NCBI GenBank assembly: GCA_001779595.1
Contig: MFKO01000008.1
Coordinates: forward strand, 153,139 to 190,951
Direction of reading: 5' to 3'
Length of the DNA stretch: 37,813 bases
DNA from: Candidatus Kaiserbacteria bacterium RIFCSPHIGHO2_01_FULL_46_22
GTDB lineage: Bacteria > Patescibacteriota > Minisyncoccia > Phycocordibacterales > UBA918
The first letter of the stretch is position 1; every line of letters begins with the position of its first letter. Below are positions 18,831-27,056 of this stretch, in pieces. The notes under the pieces are model-generated. The model ran no database searches. It had not been told where the DNA came from and worked only from the letters and a program-made list of their open reading frames with translations. The position numbers and the translations under genes were made by a program.

Positions 18831-19439
18831 ATGCCTTCAAAAGAGTTCTTTACAGGAAATACGGCGACTTTTGCCGACAGTCGCGTGACTGCTGAAAAAA
18901 TGATCAGCATGAAAACGAGACAGGTGGTAGCAGTTATTCTGCTGGCACCAGACGGCAAGCGGTTGTGTCTGATTATGCCGGAGGCTGCCAAGGAGGATGG
19001 CAAACTCAATCTGTCCTCACCGCAAGGTGAGATCGAAGATTACGAGTCCATCTGGTCTGCCGCCAGTCGACACCTCTACAACGAACTTGGTGTGGACATG
19101 TGCGGTCCTGTTGTATATCTGGGCAGCAGCCATCGCCGGCTGCCGACAGACCACCATCGAGCCCAGCAGTACCGACACTATCGGTATCACTGGGTTTCGG
19201 CTTACGCGTCTGGTCACACATTGCACCCGAAAGTCCAGCTGGCTAAGGCCAACTGGTATGACATCGGTGCGGTTGACTACCTGAGTAAATGCATGTCGGA
19301 CCAAAAGGGAGCGATGTTCAAGGGCGCCGTGACTACCTTGCAGAAAAAAGTCAGTAACAACCATCTGATCAGGAAATCGATTCTGGAAAATGATCCAGAT
19401 CGTCTGCTGGGTACCGACACGATGCAGGCTGTCGCCTGA
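18831..19439 (+). CDS. Nudix-like protein with degenerate Nudix box
   Basis: The 202-residue protein has a recognisable Nudix frame: strand QVVAVILLAPDGKRLCLIMP, then a 23-residue box from G66 to V88. It retains G66, E72, R80, E85 and G87, but has His81 where the first Glu of REUxEExGU stands and Asn84 at the second Glu. Loss of two metal-ligand positions makes ordinary pyrophosphohydrolase activity uncertain. A following strand with SSHRRLPTDHH is His/Arg-rich. AAGGAG lies 7 nt before the ATG, and the gene has its own promoter and terminator: a separate cassette. Substrate unknown. Confidence 0.65.
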   Translation: MPSKEFFTGNTATFADSRVTAEKMISMKTRQVVAVILLAPDGKRLCLIMPEAAKEDGKLNLSSPQGEIEDYESIWSAASRHLYNELGVDMCGPVVYLGSSHRRLPTDHHRAQQYRHYRYHWVSAYASGHTLHPKVQLAKANWYDIGAVDYLSKCMSDQKGAMFKGAVTTLQKKVSNNHLIRKSILENDPDRLLGTDTMQAVA

Positions 19440-19454
19440 CCACAATTGTTCTTC

Positions 19455-19511
19455 GCCGGCGGGAATTCGCCCGCCGGCTCAATCACCACTACTAGTTAGT
19501 GGTTTTATTTT
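19455..19511 (+). terminator. Tandem hairpins ending the Nudix-like gene
   Basis: GCCGGCGGG/CCCGCCGGC (19455-19463 with 19470-19478) has no T-run. A second stem ACCACTA/TAGTGGT (19485-19491 with 19497-19503) is followed by TTTATTTT and overlaps the end of folA. Confidence 0.7.
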
Positions 19512-20029
19512 GTCCGCTCGAAGTCCGCCCATTCGTATTTAAGGCCTTCGTGTTCGCGTACGCCGTGGCGGACGACTTCTTTGAAGCCGTCCGCATATTC
19601 AGGAAACACGGTATCTCCAGCCCGATCATCATCGAAGAGTGTTAGATACAGATTGTCCACATAAGGCAGGGCCATTTTATACATTTCTGCACCACCGCCG
19701 ATATGGATTTCTTTGGGGTTTTCATTGGCAGCTAAGTCAAAAGCCTCTTCAAGAGAGTGGGCGGCAAATGCTCCCTCGTGAACATAGTTAGTATCGCGAG
19801 TGACCACGATATTAGTACGTCCGGGCAAGGGTTTGCCTAGCATCGCTACGATAGATTCAAAGGTCTTGCGGCCCATAATGACCGGATGGCCCATTGATAA
19901 CTCCTTAAAGCGCTTTAAGTCGTCAGGGACGTGAAAGAGAATCTGATTGCCTTTACCGATAGCACGGGTGCGTTCACCGATGCCAGCCACTATCACTACA
20001 GGGATGCCTTTATAACTCATTTCGGTCAA
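19505..20029 (-). CDS. folA: Dihydrofolate reductase
   Basis: DHFR regenerates tetrahydrofolate from the dihydrofolate produced by ThyA. The 174-residue protein has the PVVIVAGIGERTRAIGKGNQILFHVPDDLKRFKELS opening, with catalytic Asp in PDDLKRF, the NADPH-binding GHPVIMGRKTFES, LPGRTNIVVTR, and IHIGGGAEMYKMALP. Length is typical. ATG 20029 is used, though an ATG four codons later is possible; neither has an SD. It is divergent from the CYTH-dcd-thyA-glyA genes, which complete the same pathway. Confidence 0.96.
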   Translation of the reverse strand: MTEMSYKGIPVVIVAGIGERTRAIGKGNQILFHVPDDLKRFKELSMGHPVIMGRKTFESIVAMLGKPLPGRTNIVVTRDTNYVHEGAFAAHSLEEAFDLAANENPKEIHIGGGAEMYKMALPYVDNLYLTLFDDDRAGDTVFPEYADGFKEVVRHGVREHEGLKYEWADFERTK

Positions 20030-20067
20030 TTCTATACTAAAAGACCGCCTGAGGTATAATTCTCTCG

Positions 20068-20742
20068 ATGAATACTTTTGAGATAGAGGTGAAAAGCTTA
20101 CTGGGGGAGGAAAGTAAGGCTAAAGAATTGCTAGATAGAATGGCTGCGCAAGATCCTGATTTTAAAAAAACTAGCGCCAATAAACAGCTCAATCACTATT
20201 TCGAAGGGGGAGATATGAGGAAGTTAATTGAGAGTGTTTCTTCTCACTTGAACGAAGAGCAGTTTGCAAAATTGCAGCATATCGTTGAGACAGGAAAAGA
20301 TTTTTCAATTCGCACCAGACAGAAAAACGATGAAGTGTTGTTAGTGGTTAAGGCGTCAGTGGATGAAGGTACCAGCGCCAATACTGTTTCTAGATTAGAG
20401 TTTGAAGAGAAGGTCAATCTATCTCTTGATGCGCTTGATGGATTGGTACAAAGTGCTGGCTTTAAATACCAGGCCAAATGGTCTCGTGAAAGAGAAGAGT
20501 ATAAGTACAAAGGTATGACGGTTTGCCTTGATAAAAATGCCGGTTACGGTTACTTGGCGGAATTTGAAAAGGTCATTACCGATGAGGGAGCGCTCGCTGA
20601 CGCTCGCGCCGAGATAGACACTGTTATGAAAGAATTGGGTGTAGACGAATTGCCGCAAGATCGACTAGAACGGATGTTTTCGCACTACAATCAAAATTGG
20701 CCCGATTATTACGGCACTGACAAAGTTTTTGTAATTGAATAA
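20068..20742 (+). CDS. CYTH-domain protein (triphosphate tunnel metalloenzyme)
   Basis: CYTH enzymes act on triphosphates: class IV adenylate cyclase, thiamine triphosphatase or inorganic tripolyphosphatase. The 224 residues show the EIEVK start, FSIRTRQ, LLVVKAS, SRLEFEEKV, KWSREREEYKY, VCLDKNAGYGYLAEFE: the alternating Glu/Lys/Arg strands of the tunnel. An extra helical segment (about 50-75) precedes SIRTR. TATAAT (20055-20060) lies 7 nt before the ATG with no SD, a leaderless-type start. dcd begins 3 nt after its stop. Substrate cannot be told from sequence. Confidence 0.85.
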   Translation: MNTFEIEVKSLLGEESKAKELLDRMAAQDPDFKKTSANKQLNHYFEGGDMRKLIESVSSHLNEEQFAKLQHIVETGKDFSIRTRQKNDEVLLVVKASVDEGTSANTVSRLEFEEKVNLSLDALDGLVQSAGFKYQAKWSREREEYKYKGMTVCLDKNAGYGYLAEFEKVITDEGALADARAEIDTVMKELGVDELPQDRLERMFSHYNQNWPDYYGTDKVFVIE

Positions 20743-20745
20743 ATT

Positions 20746-21327
20746 ATGTTTCTCTCCGATAAAGATATTCATGCTGCGGTAAAGAAAGGTGAGATCACTC
20801 TCGAGCCGTTCAACCCTAAGCAGTTGCAACCAGCTACTTACGACATTCGTCTCGGTAATACTTTTATCGTTAACGATGCGCATTCCACGAAGGCCATTGA
20901 TCCAGTCAAAGGTATTTACCCGAAGACGCAGAATGTTGAGGTGAAGGACGGCGAGGAATTCGTACTCCATCCCGGCGTTTCTATTCTCGGTTATTCCAAG
21001 GAAAAATTCGGCAGTGAACAGTATTTGATCGAGGTGAATGGTAAATCGAGTTTGGCGCGAATCGGTCTGATTGTGCACAATTCAGCCAGCATCGTGAACC
21101 CTGGACACTTCCTCAATATTGCGCTGGAGCTTTGCAATCTAAACAACGTGCCGATTGTGCTCCGGCCAGGAATGGAGATTGCTCAACTTACTTTCTCAAC
21201 CTTGTCTTCTCACACGAAACGAAGTTATCAGCAAACCGGCCGGTACAACCACAATAATTTTGCTTCGTACATCCCACCCAAGACTGGCCCGTTAGCTAGA
21301 AAACGTTCAAAATCTAAAAAGAAATAG
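20746..21327 (+). CDS. dcd: dCTP deaminase
   Basis: Dcd converts dCTP to dUTP (or to dUMP in bifunctional forms), feeding thymidylate synthesis. The 193 residues have MFLSDKDIHAAV, LQPATYDIRLGN, LHPGVSILGYSKE, VNGKSSLARIGLIVHNSA and PGHFLNIALELCN, with the catalytic Glu128. The terminal QTGRYNHNN segment is also family-typical, followed by a basic tail. It lies 2 nt before thyA, giving a dCTP-to-dTMP gene pair. No dut gene is seen nearby, so the bifunctional type should be considered. Confidence 0.94.
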   Translation: MFLSDKDIHAAVKKGEITLEPFNPKQLQPATYDIRLGNTFIVNDAHSTKAIDPVKGIYPKTQNVEVKDGEEFVLHPGVSILGYSKEKFGSEQYLIEVNGKSSLARIGLIVHNSASIVNPGHFLNIALELCNLNNVPIVLRPGMEIAQLTFSTLSSHTKRSYQQTGRYNHNNFASYIPPKTGPLARKRSKSKKK

Positions 21328-21329
21328 CT

Positions 21330-22292
21330 ATGAATAACACACACCCTGAACACCAATATCTCAAGTTGATGCAGAAGTTGATCGACTCTGGCGATAAGCA
21401 GACCGATAAAGGAACGGGTGTGGTTACGTACAGCTTGTTTGGCGAACAGATGCGCTTTGACCTTTCGGCTGGCTTGCCACTTTTGACCACCAAGAAAGTT
21501 TACTGGAAGGGAGTACTGCAGGAACTCTATTGGTTTATGTCCGGCCAGAGCAATATTAAATATTTGGTGGATAACAACGTGCACATTTGGGACGATTACC
21601 CATACAAAATCTACAACGAAAAGGTAGAGAAGGGCGAAGTACCAGCTTTAACCAAGGATGAATTTATTGCCAAGATTGGAGGCGATGAAAATTTTGCCAA
21701 AGAACACGGAGAACTCCCACACATTTACGGTGAACACTGGCGTCGTTGGCAAGCACACGATGGCAGGGAAGTAGACCAGCTCGGCTGGGTGATTAGTGAG
21801 CTAACTAAAGACCCTGATGCGCACAATACCTTAGTGAACAGCTGGAATCCGGAATATATGTATGCGATGGCCGCTCCAGGTCAGGCCGCGCGTTTTCCGA
21901 TCTGTCACAATATGTATCAGGTCAATATTAAGCACGGTAAAGTCTGTCTGCATCTCTACCAGCGCTCAGCCGACATCTTCCTCGGCGTGCCTTTCAATAT
22001 CGGAAGCTACGCGCTTTTAACTTGCGTGATTGCAAAGATACTAGGTCGCGAACCGGGCGAATTCATCCACACCTTCGGTGACGTGCATATTTATGAAAAC
22101 CATATTGAACAGGCTAAGGAGCAGCTGACCCGTGAGCCGTTGCCATTCCCACAAGTGAAGATTAGTGACGAAGTCACCTCGCTAGACAACTTCCGTCCTG
22201 AACACGTTGAATTGATCGATTACCAGTCGCACGACGCCATCAAGGCCGAGCTGACGGTGGCAGGTGGATATAACAAAAACCTCCATTCCTAA
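21330..22292 (+). CDS. thyA: Thymidylate synthase
   Basis: ThyA methylates dUMP with methylene-THF. The 320-residue protein has the FDLSAGLPLLTTKKVYWKG region, QELYWFMSG, the catalytic RFPICHNMYQ (Cys192; the usual PPCH is PICH), LYQRSADIFLGVPFNI and FIHTFGDVHIYENH. It is about 50 residues longer than the E. coli enzyme, because of a small-domain insertion (about 90-135), as in the Lactobacillus casei type. It overlaps nothing but sits 2 nt after dcd. Confidence 0.96.
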   Translation: MNNTHPEHQYLKLMQKLIDSGDKQTDKGTGVVTYSLFGEQMRFDLSAGLPLLTTKKVYWKGVLQELYWFMSGQSNIKYLVDNNVHIWDDYPYKIYNEKVEKGEVPALTKDEFIAKIGGDENFAKEHGELPHIYGEHWRRWQAHDGREVDQLGWVISELTKDPDAHNTLVNSWNPEYMYAMAAPGQAARFPICHNMYQVNIKHGKVCLHLYQRSADIFLGVPFNIGSYALLTCVIAKILGREPGEFIHTFGDVHIYENHIEQAKEQLTREPLPFPQVKISDEVTSLDNFRPEHVELIDYQSHDAIKAELTVAGGYNKNLHS

Positions 22293-22374
22293 TTTTGCCC
22301 GTAAGAGTATAATTACCCGTATGATCTGATGTAGTTAAAAACCAGCGGTTATCAGAAAGTAATGATTTTTAACT
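22293..22374 (+). promoter_or_regulatory. glyA upstream region
   Basis: TATAAT (about 22311-22316) with no strong -35. Then a leader in which AGTTAAAAA (about 22333-22341) can pair with TTTTTAACT ending just before ATG 22375. The start codon region could thus be sequestered. No known riboswitch is recognised. Confidence 0.4.
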
Positions 22375-23637
22375 ATGTACGACTACATCAAGAAGCAAGA
22401 CGAGGAAATTTTTAAAGCGATTGAAGGAGAAGAAGAGAGACAATCAAGTGGAATTGAGCTGATTCCAAGTGAGAATTATGTCTCAAGAGCCGTTCGCGAA
22501 GCGAACGGCTCTATCCTGACCAATAAATATTCAGAGGGCTATCCGGGCAAGCGCTACTACGGAGGACAGGAATTTACAGACGTGGTAGAAACGATCGCAA
22601 TCGAGCGTGCCAAAAAGCTTTTTAATTGTCAATTTGCCAATGTGCAGTCGCTATCTGGTGCACCTGCCAATGTGGCAATGTATTTCGCATTGATGGAACC
22701 GGGCGATACCGTGCTTGGTATGGACCTTGGCCATGGCGGTCACTTAACTCACGGTCATCCGACCACTTCGATCAATAAAGTTTTCAACTTTGTTCGATAC
22801 AAGATGAAGGATCCGGACACAGGTGAGATTGATTACGATGAGTTGCGCCGCGTGGCTCTGGAACATAAACCAAAGATTATTCTGGCGGGCTTCTCTGCTT
22901 ATAGTCGCGAATTAGACTATGCAAAATTTACCGAGATCGCAAAAGAGGTGGGTGCATACACAGTAGCTGATATGGCGCACATTGCAGGATTGATTGCTGG
23001 TAAGGCAGCACGTAATCCTTTTGATGACGGCTTTGATGTAATTACCACCACTACCCATAAGACATTGCGTGGTCCACGCGGCGGTATGATCCTTACCCGT
23101 GAGAGCGAAGAGATTGCGACCAAAATAAACAAGGCGGTGTTCCCAGGGCTACAAGGTGGTCCTCATATGAATGTGGTGGCAGCAAAAGCTGTCTGTTTCG
23201 GTGAGGCACTCACACCTGCCTTCCAAGAGTATGCTGGACAGATACTAAAAAACGCCAAAGCAATGGAGGCGGTACTACATCGTGAAAATGTGCGAATGTT
23301 AGGTGGCGGAACTTCCAACCACCTGATTCTTGCTGATGTATTTGACAGTTTGGGTGTGCCAGGTAAAGAAGCCGAGACCGTACTTGATGAGGTTGGTATC
23401 ACGCTCAATAAAAATATGATCGCAGATGAGCCACGCACAGCGATGGATCCTTCTGGTATTCGTTTTGGTACACCGGCCATGACAACACGTGGAATGAAAG
23501 AAACCGAGGCAACTAGACTGGCTGAAATAATGATTGAAACCCTACGTCACAAGGATGATGTTGCAAAAAAACAAACACTTCGCGAGGAGGTTCGGGCAAT
23601 GTGTGAGAAGTTTCCAATTCCAGAGAGTTTCGTATAA
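22375..23637 (+). CDS. glyA: Serine hydroxymethyltransferase
   Basis: SHMT makes glycine and methylene-THF, the cofactor used by the adjacent ThyA. The 420-residue PLP enzyme has ELIPSENYVSRAVREANGS, NKYSEGYPGKRYYGGQEF, NVQSLSGAPANVAMYFAL, VADMAHIAGLIA, and the PLP-lysine motif TTTTHKTLRGPRGG with Lys229. Length is normal. A perfect 12-bp hairpin with loop GAA (22486-22512) is encoded in frame. No SD. Confidence 0.97.
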   Translation: MYDYIKKQDEEIFKAIEGEEERQSSGIELIPSENYVSRAVREANGSILTNKYSEGYPGKRYYGGQEFTDVVETIAIERAKKLFNCQFANVQSLSGAPANVAMYFALMEPGDTVLGMDLGHGGHLTHGHPTTSINKVFNFVRYKMKDPDTGEIDYDELRRVALEHKPKIILAGFSAYSRELDYAKFTEIAKEVGAYTVADMAHIAGLIAGKAARNPFDDGFDVITTTTHKTLRGPRGGMILTRESEEIATKINKAVFPGLQGGPHMNVVAAKAVCFGEALTPAFQEYAGQILKNAKAMEAVLHRENVRMLGGGTSNHLILADVFDSLGVPGKEAETVLDEVGITLNKNMIADEPRTAMDPSGIRFGTPAMTTRGMKETEATRLAEIMIETLRHKDDVAKKQTLREEVRAMCEKFPIPESFV

Positions 23638-23641
23638 AAGG

Positions 23642-23670
23642 TTGACACTAGCCGCTTCAGTGACTACTAT
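23642..23670 (+). promoter_or_regulatory. Promoter of the 59-residue cassette
   Basis: Consensus TTGACA (23642-23647), 17-nt spacer, TACTAT (23665-23670). Confidence 0.8.
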
Positions 23671-23697
23671 TCCCGACGGTAATAGGAGATCTTACTG

Positions 23698-23877
23698 ATG
23701 TCAAAAGAATACCGTGACGTGCGCTTCAAGAATGATGATGAATTCGAGAAGTATCACAAAGAAGAGGCGAAGAAGGGCAGTGAAAAGTCACAAGCCATTC
23801 TCAGCACTCGTTCACGTATTTTGTTAGCGGAGAAGTTCAGAGCTTCGCAAACCGTTATCAAGCGATCACGCAAGTGA
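23698..23877 (+). CDS. Small basic protein in an autonomous cassette
   Basis: The 59-residue protein (MSKEYRDVRFKNDDEFEKY ...) is highly charged and probably helical, with a basic C-terminus (SQTVIKRSRK). No family is recognised; a nucleic-acid-binding role would be a guess. The gene is supported by a consensus promoter, AGGAG (23684-23688) 9 nt before the ATG, and a strong terminator at 23888-23911. It stands alone between glyA and a DUF2914 gene on the same strand. Confidence 0.72.
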   Translation: MSKEYRDVRFKNDDEFEKYHKEEAKKGSEKSQAILSTRSRILLAEKFRASQTVIKRSRK

Positions 23878-23887
23878 TAAGAATTCA

Positions 23888-23911
23888 GGGCACGCCTACG
23901 GCGTGCCCTTT
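23888..23911 (+). terminator. Terminator of the 59-residue cassette
   Basis: GGGCACGCC/GGCGTGCCC (23888-23896 with 23900-23908) with loop TAC and a short T-run. Confidence 0.85.
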
Positions 23912-23928
23912 GATGTTACAATCGATTT

Positions 23929-25029
23929 ATGGGGAACGGCTTAAAAACAATACGAGAATCACGCACCGCTCATCACTTGCGACGGCACTGGCTCACAGTC
24001 GCTTTTGTGGGCGGTTTTATTACAGACTTCCTACTCCTCAACCAAGTTGATAATCTGCTCGATAACTTAGTGTTGCTTTTTTATGTAACACTAGCGATGG
24101 TAAGTATTTTGCTTCTTTACGCCTCTACGGCCGGCAAACTACCAGAGGATTCAAATCCACTTCTTCGCACTTATGCACCTGTCGCGATGCAATATGCTTT
24201 CGGGGGTCTTTTGTCCGGAATGCTAATTTTCTATGGACGCAGTGCATCTCTGCTCGATAGCTGGCCGTTTTTGCTGATCATCGCTACCATCATCTATCTC
24301 AACGAAACAGTGCGCGATCGTTCGGGTCGCTTAGTGTTAACTCTTTCGATGTTTTTTGTTGGCTTGTTTTCGTATGTGGTGTTGGTTGTACCGGTTTTGC
24401 TTGGTCAAATGGGCGCATGGGTTTTTATTGCAAGTGGCCTGCTCGCTCTGGCTGTGATGTATCTCTTTTTAGGCTTGCTTCGTCTCATCATTCCGAACTT
24501 TTTAGCCATGCAGATGAGGGTGATTGTTTTTTCGGTGGGTACGATTTTTGTTGGTTTCAACTTCCTTTATTTTTTAAACATCATTCCGCCGATTCCGCTG
24601 TCTATTCAGGAGGTTGGAATTTATCATTCAGTCGTTCGTTTTGAAAACGGAGACTATCAGTTGAAATATGAAGAAGGGGAGTGGTGGCGGTTTTGGAAGC
24701 AGTCCGATACCGTGTTTCATCCCGAGTCGGGAGGAAATATTTATTGTTTTGCTAGCATCTTTGCTCCGACCCGTCTCGCCACTGAGATATACAATCGTTG
24801 GGAATTCTACGACGAGTCCAAAAAAGAATGGGTGACTTCAGCACGTATAAATTATCCGATACACGGCGGACGGAGCGACGGTTATCGCGGCTACACGCAG
24901 ATTGGTAATTTTAAACCAGGGGAATGGCGTTGTAGTGTAGAGACCGCCAGAGGGCAAATACTTGGCCGTGAACGCTTTAGTGTGGACACCGGAAGTCCTC
25001 CGGCTGGGCTGGTGACGAGAGTTGATTAA
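23929..25029 (+). CDS. Polytopic membrane protein with C-terminal DUF2914
   Basis: The 366-residue protein has about seven to eight hydrophobic helices in residues 24-218. An extracytoplasmic domain of about 140 residues follows, matching DUF2914: IYHSVVRFENGDYQLKYEEG, then NRWEFYDESKKEWVTSARINY, GGRSDGYRGYTQ and the closing PGEWRCSVET / GRERFSV. The domain has Ig-like beta character; its function is not known. TACAAT (23917-23922) lies 6 nt before the ATG without an SD: a leaderless-type start just after the previous terminator. The next cassette's -35 overlaps its stop region. Confidence 0.85.
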   Translation: MGNGLKTIRESRTAHHLRRHWLTVAFVGGFITDFLLLNQVDNLLDNLVLLFYVTLAMVSILLLYASTAGKLPEDSNPLLRTYAPVAMQYAFGGLLSGMLIFYGRSASLLDSWPFLLIIATIIYLNETVRDRSGRLVLTLSMFFVGLFSYVVLVVPVLLGQMGAWVFIASGLLALAVMYLFLGLLRLIIPNFLAMQMRVIVFSVGTIFVGFNFLYFLNIIPPIPLSIQEVGIYHSVVRFENGDYQLKYEEGEWWRFWKQSDTVFHPESGGNIYCFASIFAPTRLATEIYNRWEFYDESKKEWVTSARINYPIHGGRSDGYRGYTQIGNFKPGEWRCSVETARGQILGRERFSVDTGSPPAGLVTRVD

Positions 25030-25050
25030 TTCTGTATTTTGTGCTATAAT
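25022..25050 (+). promoter_or_regulatory. Promoter of the 64-residue cassette
   Basis: TTGATT (25022-25027), 17-nt spacer, perfect TATAAT (25045-25050). Confidence 0.8.
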
Positions 25051-25099
25051 GCAAATGCACACCTAAGTCAAGGCGTGTTTAATTCGGAGGACCAAGAAG

Positions 25100-25294
25100 A
25101 TGGAACGTGGGGAAAATACGGCAAATCTGCCGAGAAAGGTCGCGCACTTGGCGGAGCGCCAAGTGCGCGACCATCACAACAACAGTGTCTTCTCGCCGCG
25201 CTGGAAAGGGACAGAGGACACCCTCTTCCGCGTAGCAGAAGCGGATATGTCAAAGGTCAAGGTGGCGACTGCACGGCGCCGTAAGACCAAATAG
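25100..25294 (+). CDS. Small basic protein containing a long in-frame palindrome
   Basis: The 64-residue protein MERGENTANLPRKVAHLAER... is rich in Arg, Lys and His and ends VKVATARRRKTK. No family is recognised. GGAGG (25086-25090) lies 9 nt before the ATG, downstream of a strong promoter, and a terminator follows at 25318-25350. The coding sequence contains a perfect 16-bp stem with a 3-nt loop (25138-25153/25157-25172), which would be a very stable mRNA hairpin 38 nt into the ORF. The transcript may therefore be structured or regulatory as well as coding. Confidence 0.6.
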   Translation: MERGENTANLPRKVAHLAERQVRDHHNNSVFSPRWKGTEDTLFRVAEADMSKVKVATARRRKTK

Positions 25295-25317
25295 ATTTTG
25301 TACTTTTGAAATGGGGC

Positions 25318-25350
25318 GGCGCTCGCAATTTAGCGAGCGCCTTTTATTTT
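25318..25350 (+). terminator. Terminator of the 64-residue cassette
   Basis: GGCGCTCGC/GCGAGCGCC (25318-25326 with 25333-25341), loop AATTTA, then TTTTATTTT. Confidence 0.92.
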
Positions 25351-25366
25351 GGTATAGTGGGGACGT

Positions 25367-27055
25367 ATGCAGGATGTGATAAGGGCGGCAATAGATGAAT
25401 GTCTTAAAGAGGTGGGATTACCCACGGTGGATTTTGTCGTGGAACATCCGTCTGAACTATCACATGGTGACTATGCCACTAATGTGGCAATGGTAGCGGG
25501 GAAGTTGGCAGAGAAAGCGCCGCGGCAATTTGCGGAGCAAATTGCCGCGGCGCTTGAAGGCCAGATCGAATATGTCGACCGGATTGAAGTGGCTGGTCCA
25601 GGGTTCATCAATTTTCATTTATCGCGTGATTTTTTCGCGCAGGAAGTAGCTCGCGTCGTTACTCTTGGTGACAGTTGGGGTAATAACGACCATTGGCAAG
25701 GCAAGACTGTGTTGGTTGAATATACCGATCCTAATCCATTCAAAGAATTTCATATTGGGCACCTCTTCACTAATGCCGTAGGTGAATCAATTGCGCGACT
25801 TTTTATGGCGCAAGGCGCAGACGTAAAGCGTGTTAATTACCAAGGCGATGTTGGACTACACGTAGCGTGTGCCATTTATGGGATGAAGGAGCTTGGCTTA
25901 ACACCTGAAAAAGATTTCACCGCTAAAGATTTAGGTCGTGCCTACGCACTTGGTGCTACTGCCAACAAAGAAGATGAGACGGCCGCGTTGGAAATCAAAT
26001 CCATTAACAAAGCAGTCTATGAAAGAAGTAATGAAGAAAACAATGCGCTTTACGATCGTGGCCGTCAGATTTCATTAGATTATTTCGAGACCATTTACCA
26101 AATGGTCGACACTAAGTTTGATCACTACTTTTTTGAAAGCGAAGCGGCTCCGAAGGGGAAAGAGTTGGTGATGAATAATTCAGAGGTCTTTCCAGAGAGT
26201 GAAGGCGCACGAATTTTTAAAGGTGAAGATTATGGGCTTCATTCGCGCGTTTTCCTAAATTCGGAAGGTTTACCAACCTATGAAGCGAAGGAATTGGCCT
26301 TGGCAAAGCTCAAAGCAGATTACGTCACTTACGATCACTCCGTCATTTCGACAGCCAAAGAGATAAGTGAATACTTCAAAGTCCTCTTAAAGGCGATGAG
26401 TTTTGTCTACCCAGAGTTGGCGGACAAGACCGAACATATCGGACACGGTATGGTGCGACTTTCAACTGGAAAAATGTCTTCTCGAACAGGGGACGTGATT
26501 GCTGCTTCAGATTTTATTAACGAAATCAGCGAAGCGGCGACCCTGAAGATGAAAGAATCGGGAGTAGTAGAAGTGAATGAAGCTTTAGCAAGAGATATCG
26601 CTATTGGTGCGATTAAATACGCCACCTTGAAGGGGAGTATTTATCAGGACACTGTTTTCAATAAAGAGCAGGCCCTTTCTTTCGAAGGAGCTTCTGGACC
26701 ATATCTTCAGTACACACACGCCCGAATAAATTCGGTGTTGAAAAAAGCTGAGGATATCGGAGTAGTTCCTACGCTAAAAATGGAGTCGCTACCAACAGAG
26801 GCTTACGAGGTAGAAAAACTACTTTATCGTTTTCCTGAGGTTGTAGAAGAGGCCTTTGAAGATCGTGAGCCACACCAGATAGCTACTTTCCTTATAGAGT
26901 TAGCTGCTTCTTTTAACACTTTTTACGCCAATCAACGGATCGCCGATGCTTCTGACTCAAATGCGCCATACAAAGCTTTGATTGCTACTTCTGTAATGCA
27001 GACAATCAAGAATGGTTTATGGTTGCTTGCCATCAAAGCTCCAGACAAGATGTGA
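25367..27055 (+). CDS. argS: Arginyl-tRNA synthetase
   Basis: Class I aaRS charging the two tRNA-Arg species of this window among others. The 562 residues have the Add-1 domain at the start, VEYTDPNPFKEFHIGHLF with the HIGH motif at 129-132, YQGDVGLHVA, the KMSKS-like KMSSR at 369-373 (many ArgRS lack a good KMSKS), SGPYLQYTHARINS, and a DALR anticodon-binding domain ending near FNTFYANQRI. TATAGT (25353-25358) lies 8 nt before the ATG. A perfect 19-bp hairpin with GGA loop (25515-25555) is encoded in frame as KAPRQFAEQIAAAL. Confidence 0.96.
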   Translation: MQDVIRAAIDECLKEVGLPTVDFVVEHPSELSHGDYATNVAMVAGKLAEKAPRQFAEQIAAALEGQIEYVDRIEVAGPGFINFHLSRDFFAQEVARVVTLGDSWGNNDHWQGKTVLVEYTDPNPFKEFHIGHLFTNAVGESIARLFMAQGADVKRVNYQGDVGLHVACAIYGMKELGLTPEKDFTAKDLGRAYALGATANKEDETAALEIKSINKAVYERSNEENNALYDRGRQISLDYFETIYQMVDTKFDHYFFESEAAPKGKELVMNNSEVFPESEGARIFKGEDYGLHSRVFLNSEGLPTYEAKELALAKLKADYVTYDHSVISTAKEISEYFKVLLKAMSFVYPELADKTEHIGHGMVRLSTGKMSSRTGDVIAASDFINEISEAATLKMKESGVVEVNEALARDIAIGAIKYATLKGSIYQDTVFNKEQALSFEGASGPYLQYTHARINSVLKKAEDIGVVPTLKMESLPTEAYEVEKLLYRFPEVVEEAFEDREPHQIATFLIELAASFNTFYANQRIADASDSNAPYKALIATSVMQTIKNGLWLLAIKAPDKM

Positions 27056-27056
27056 T

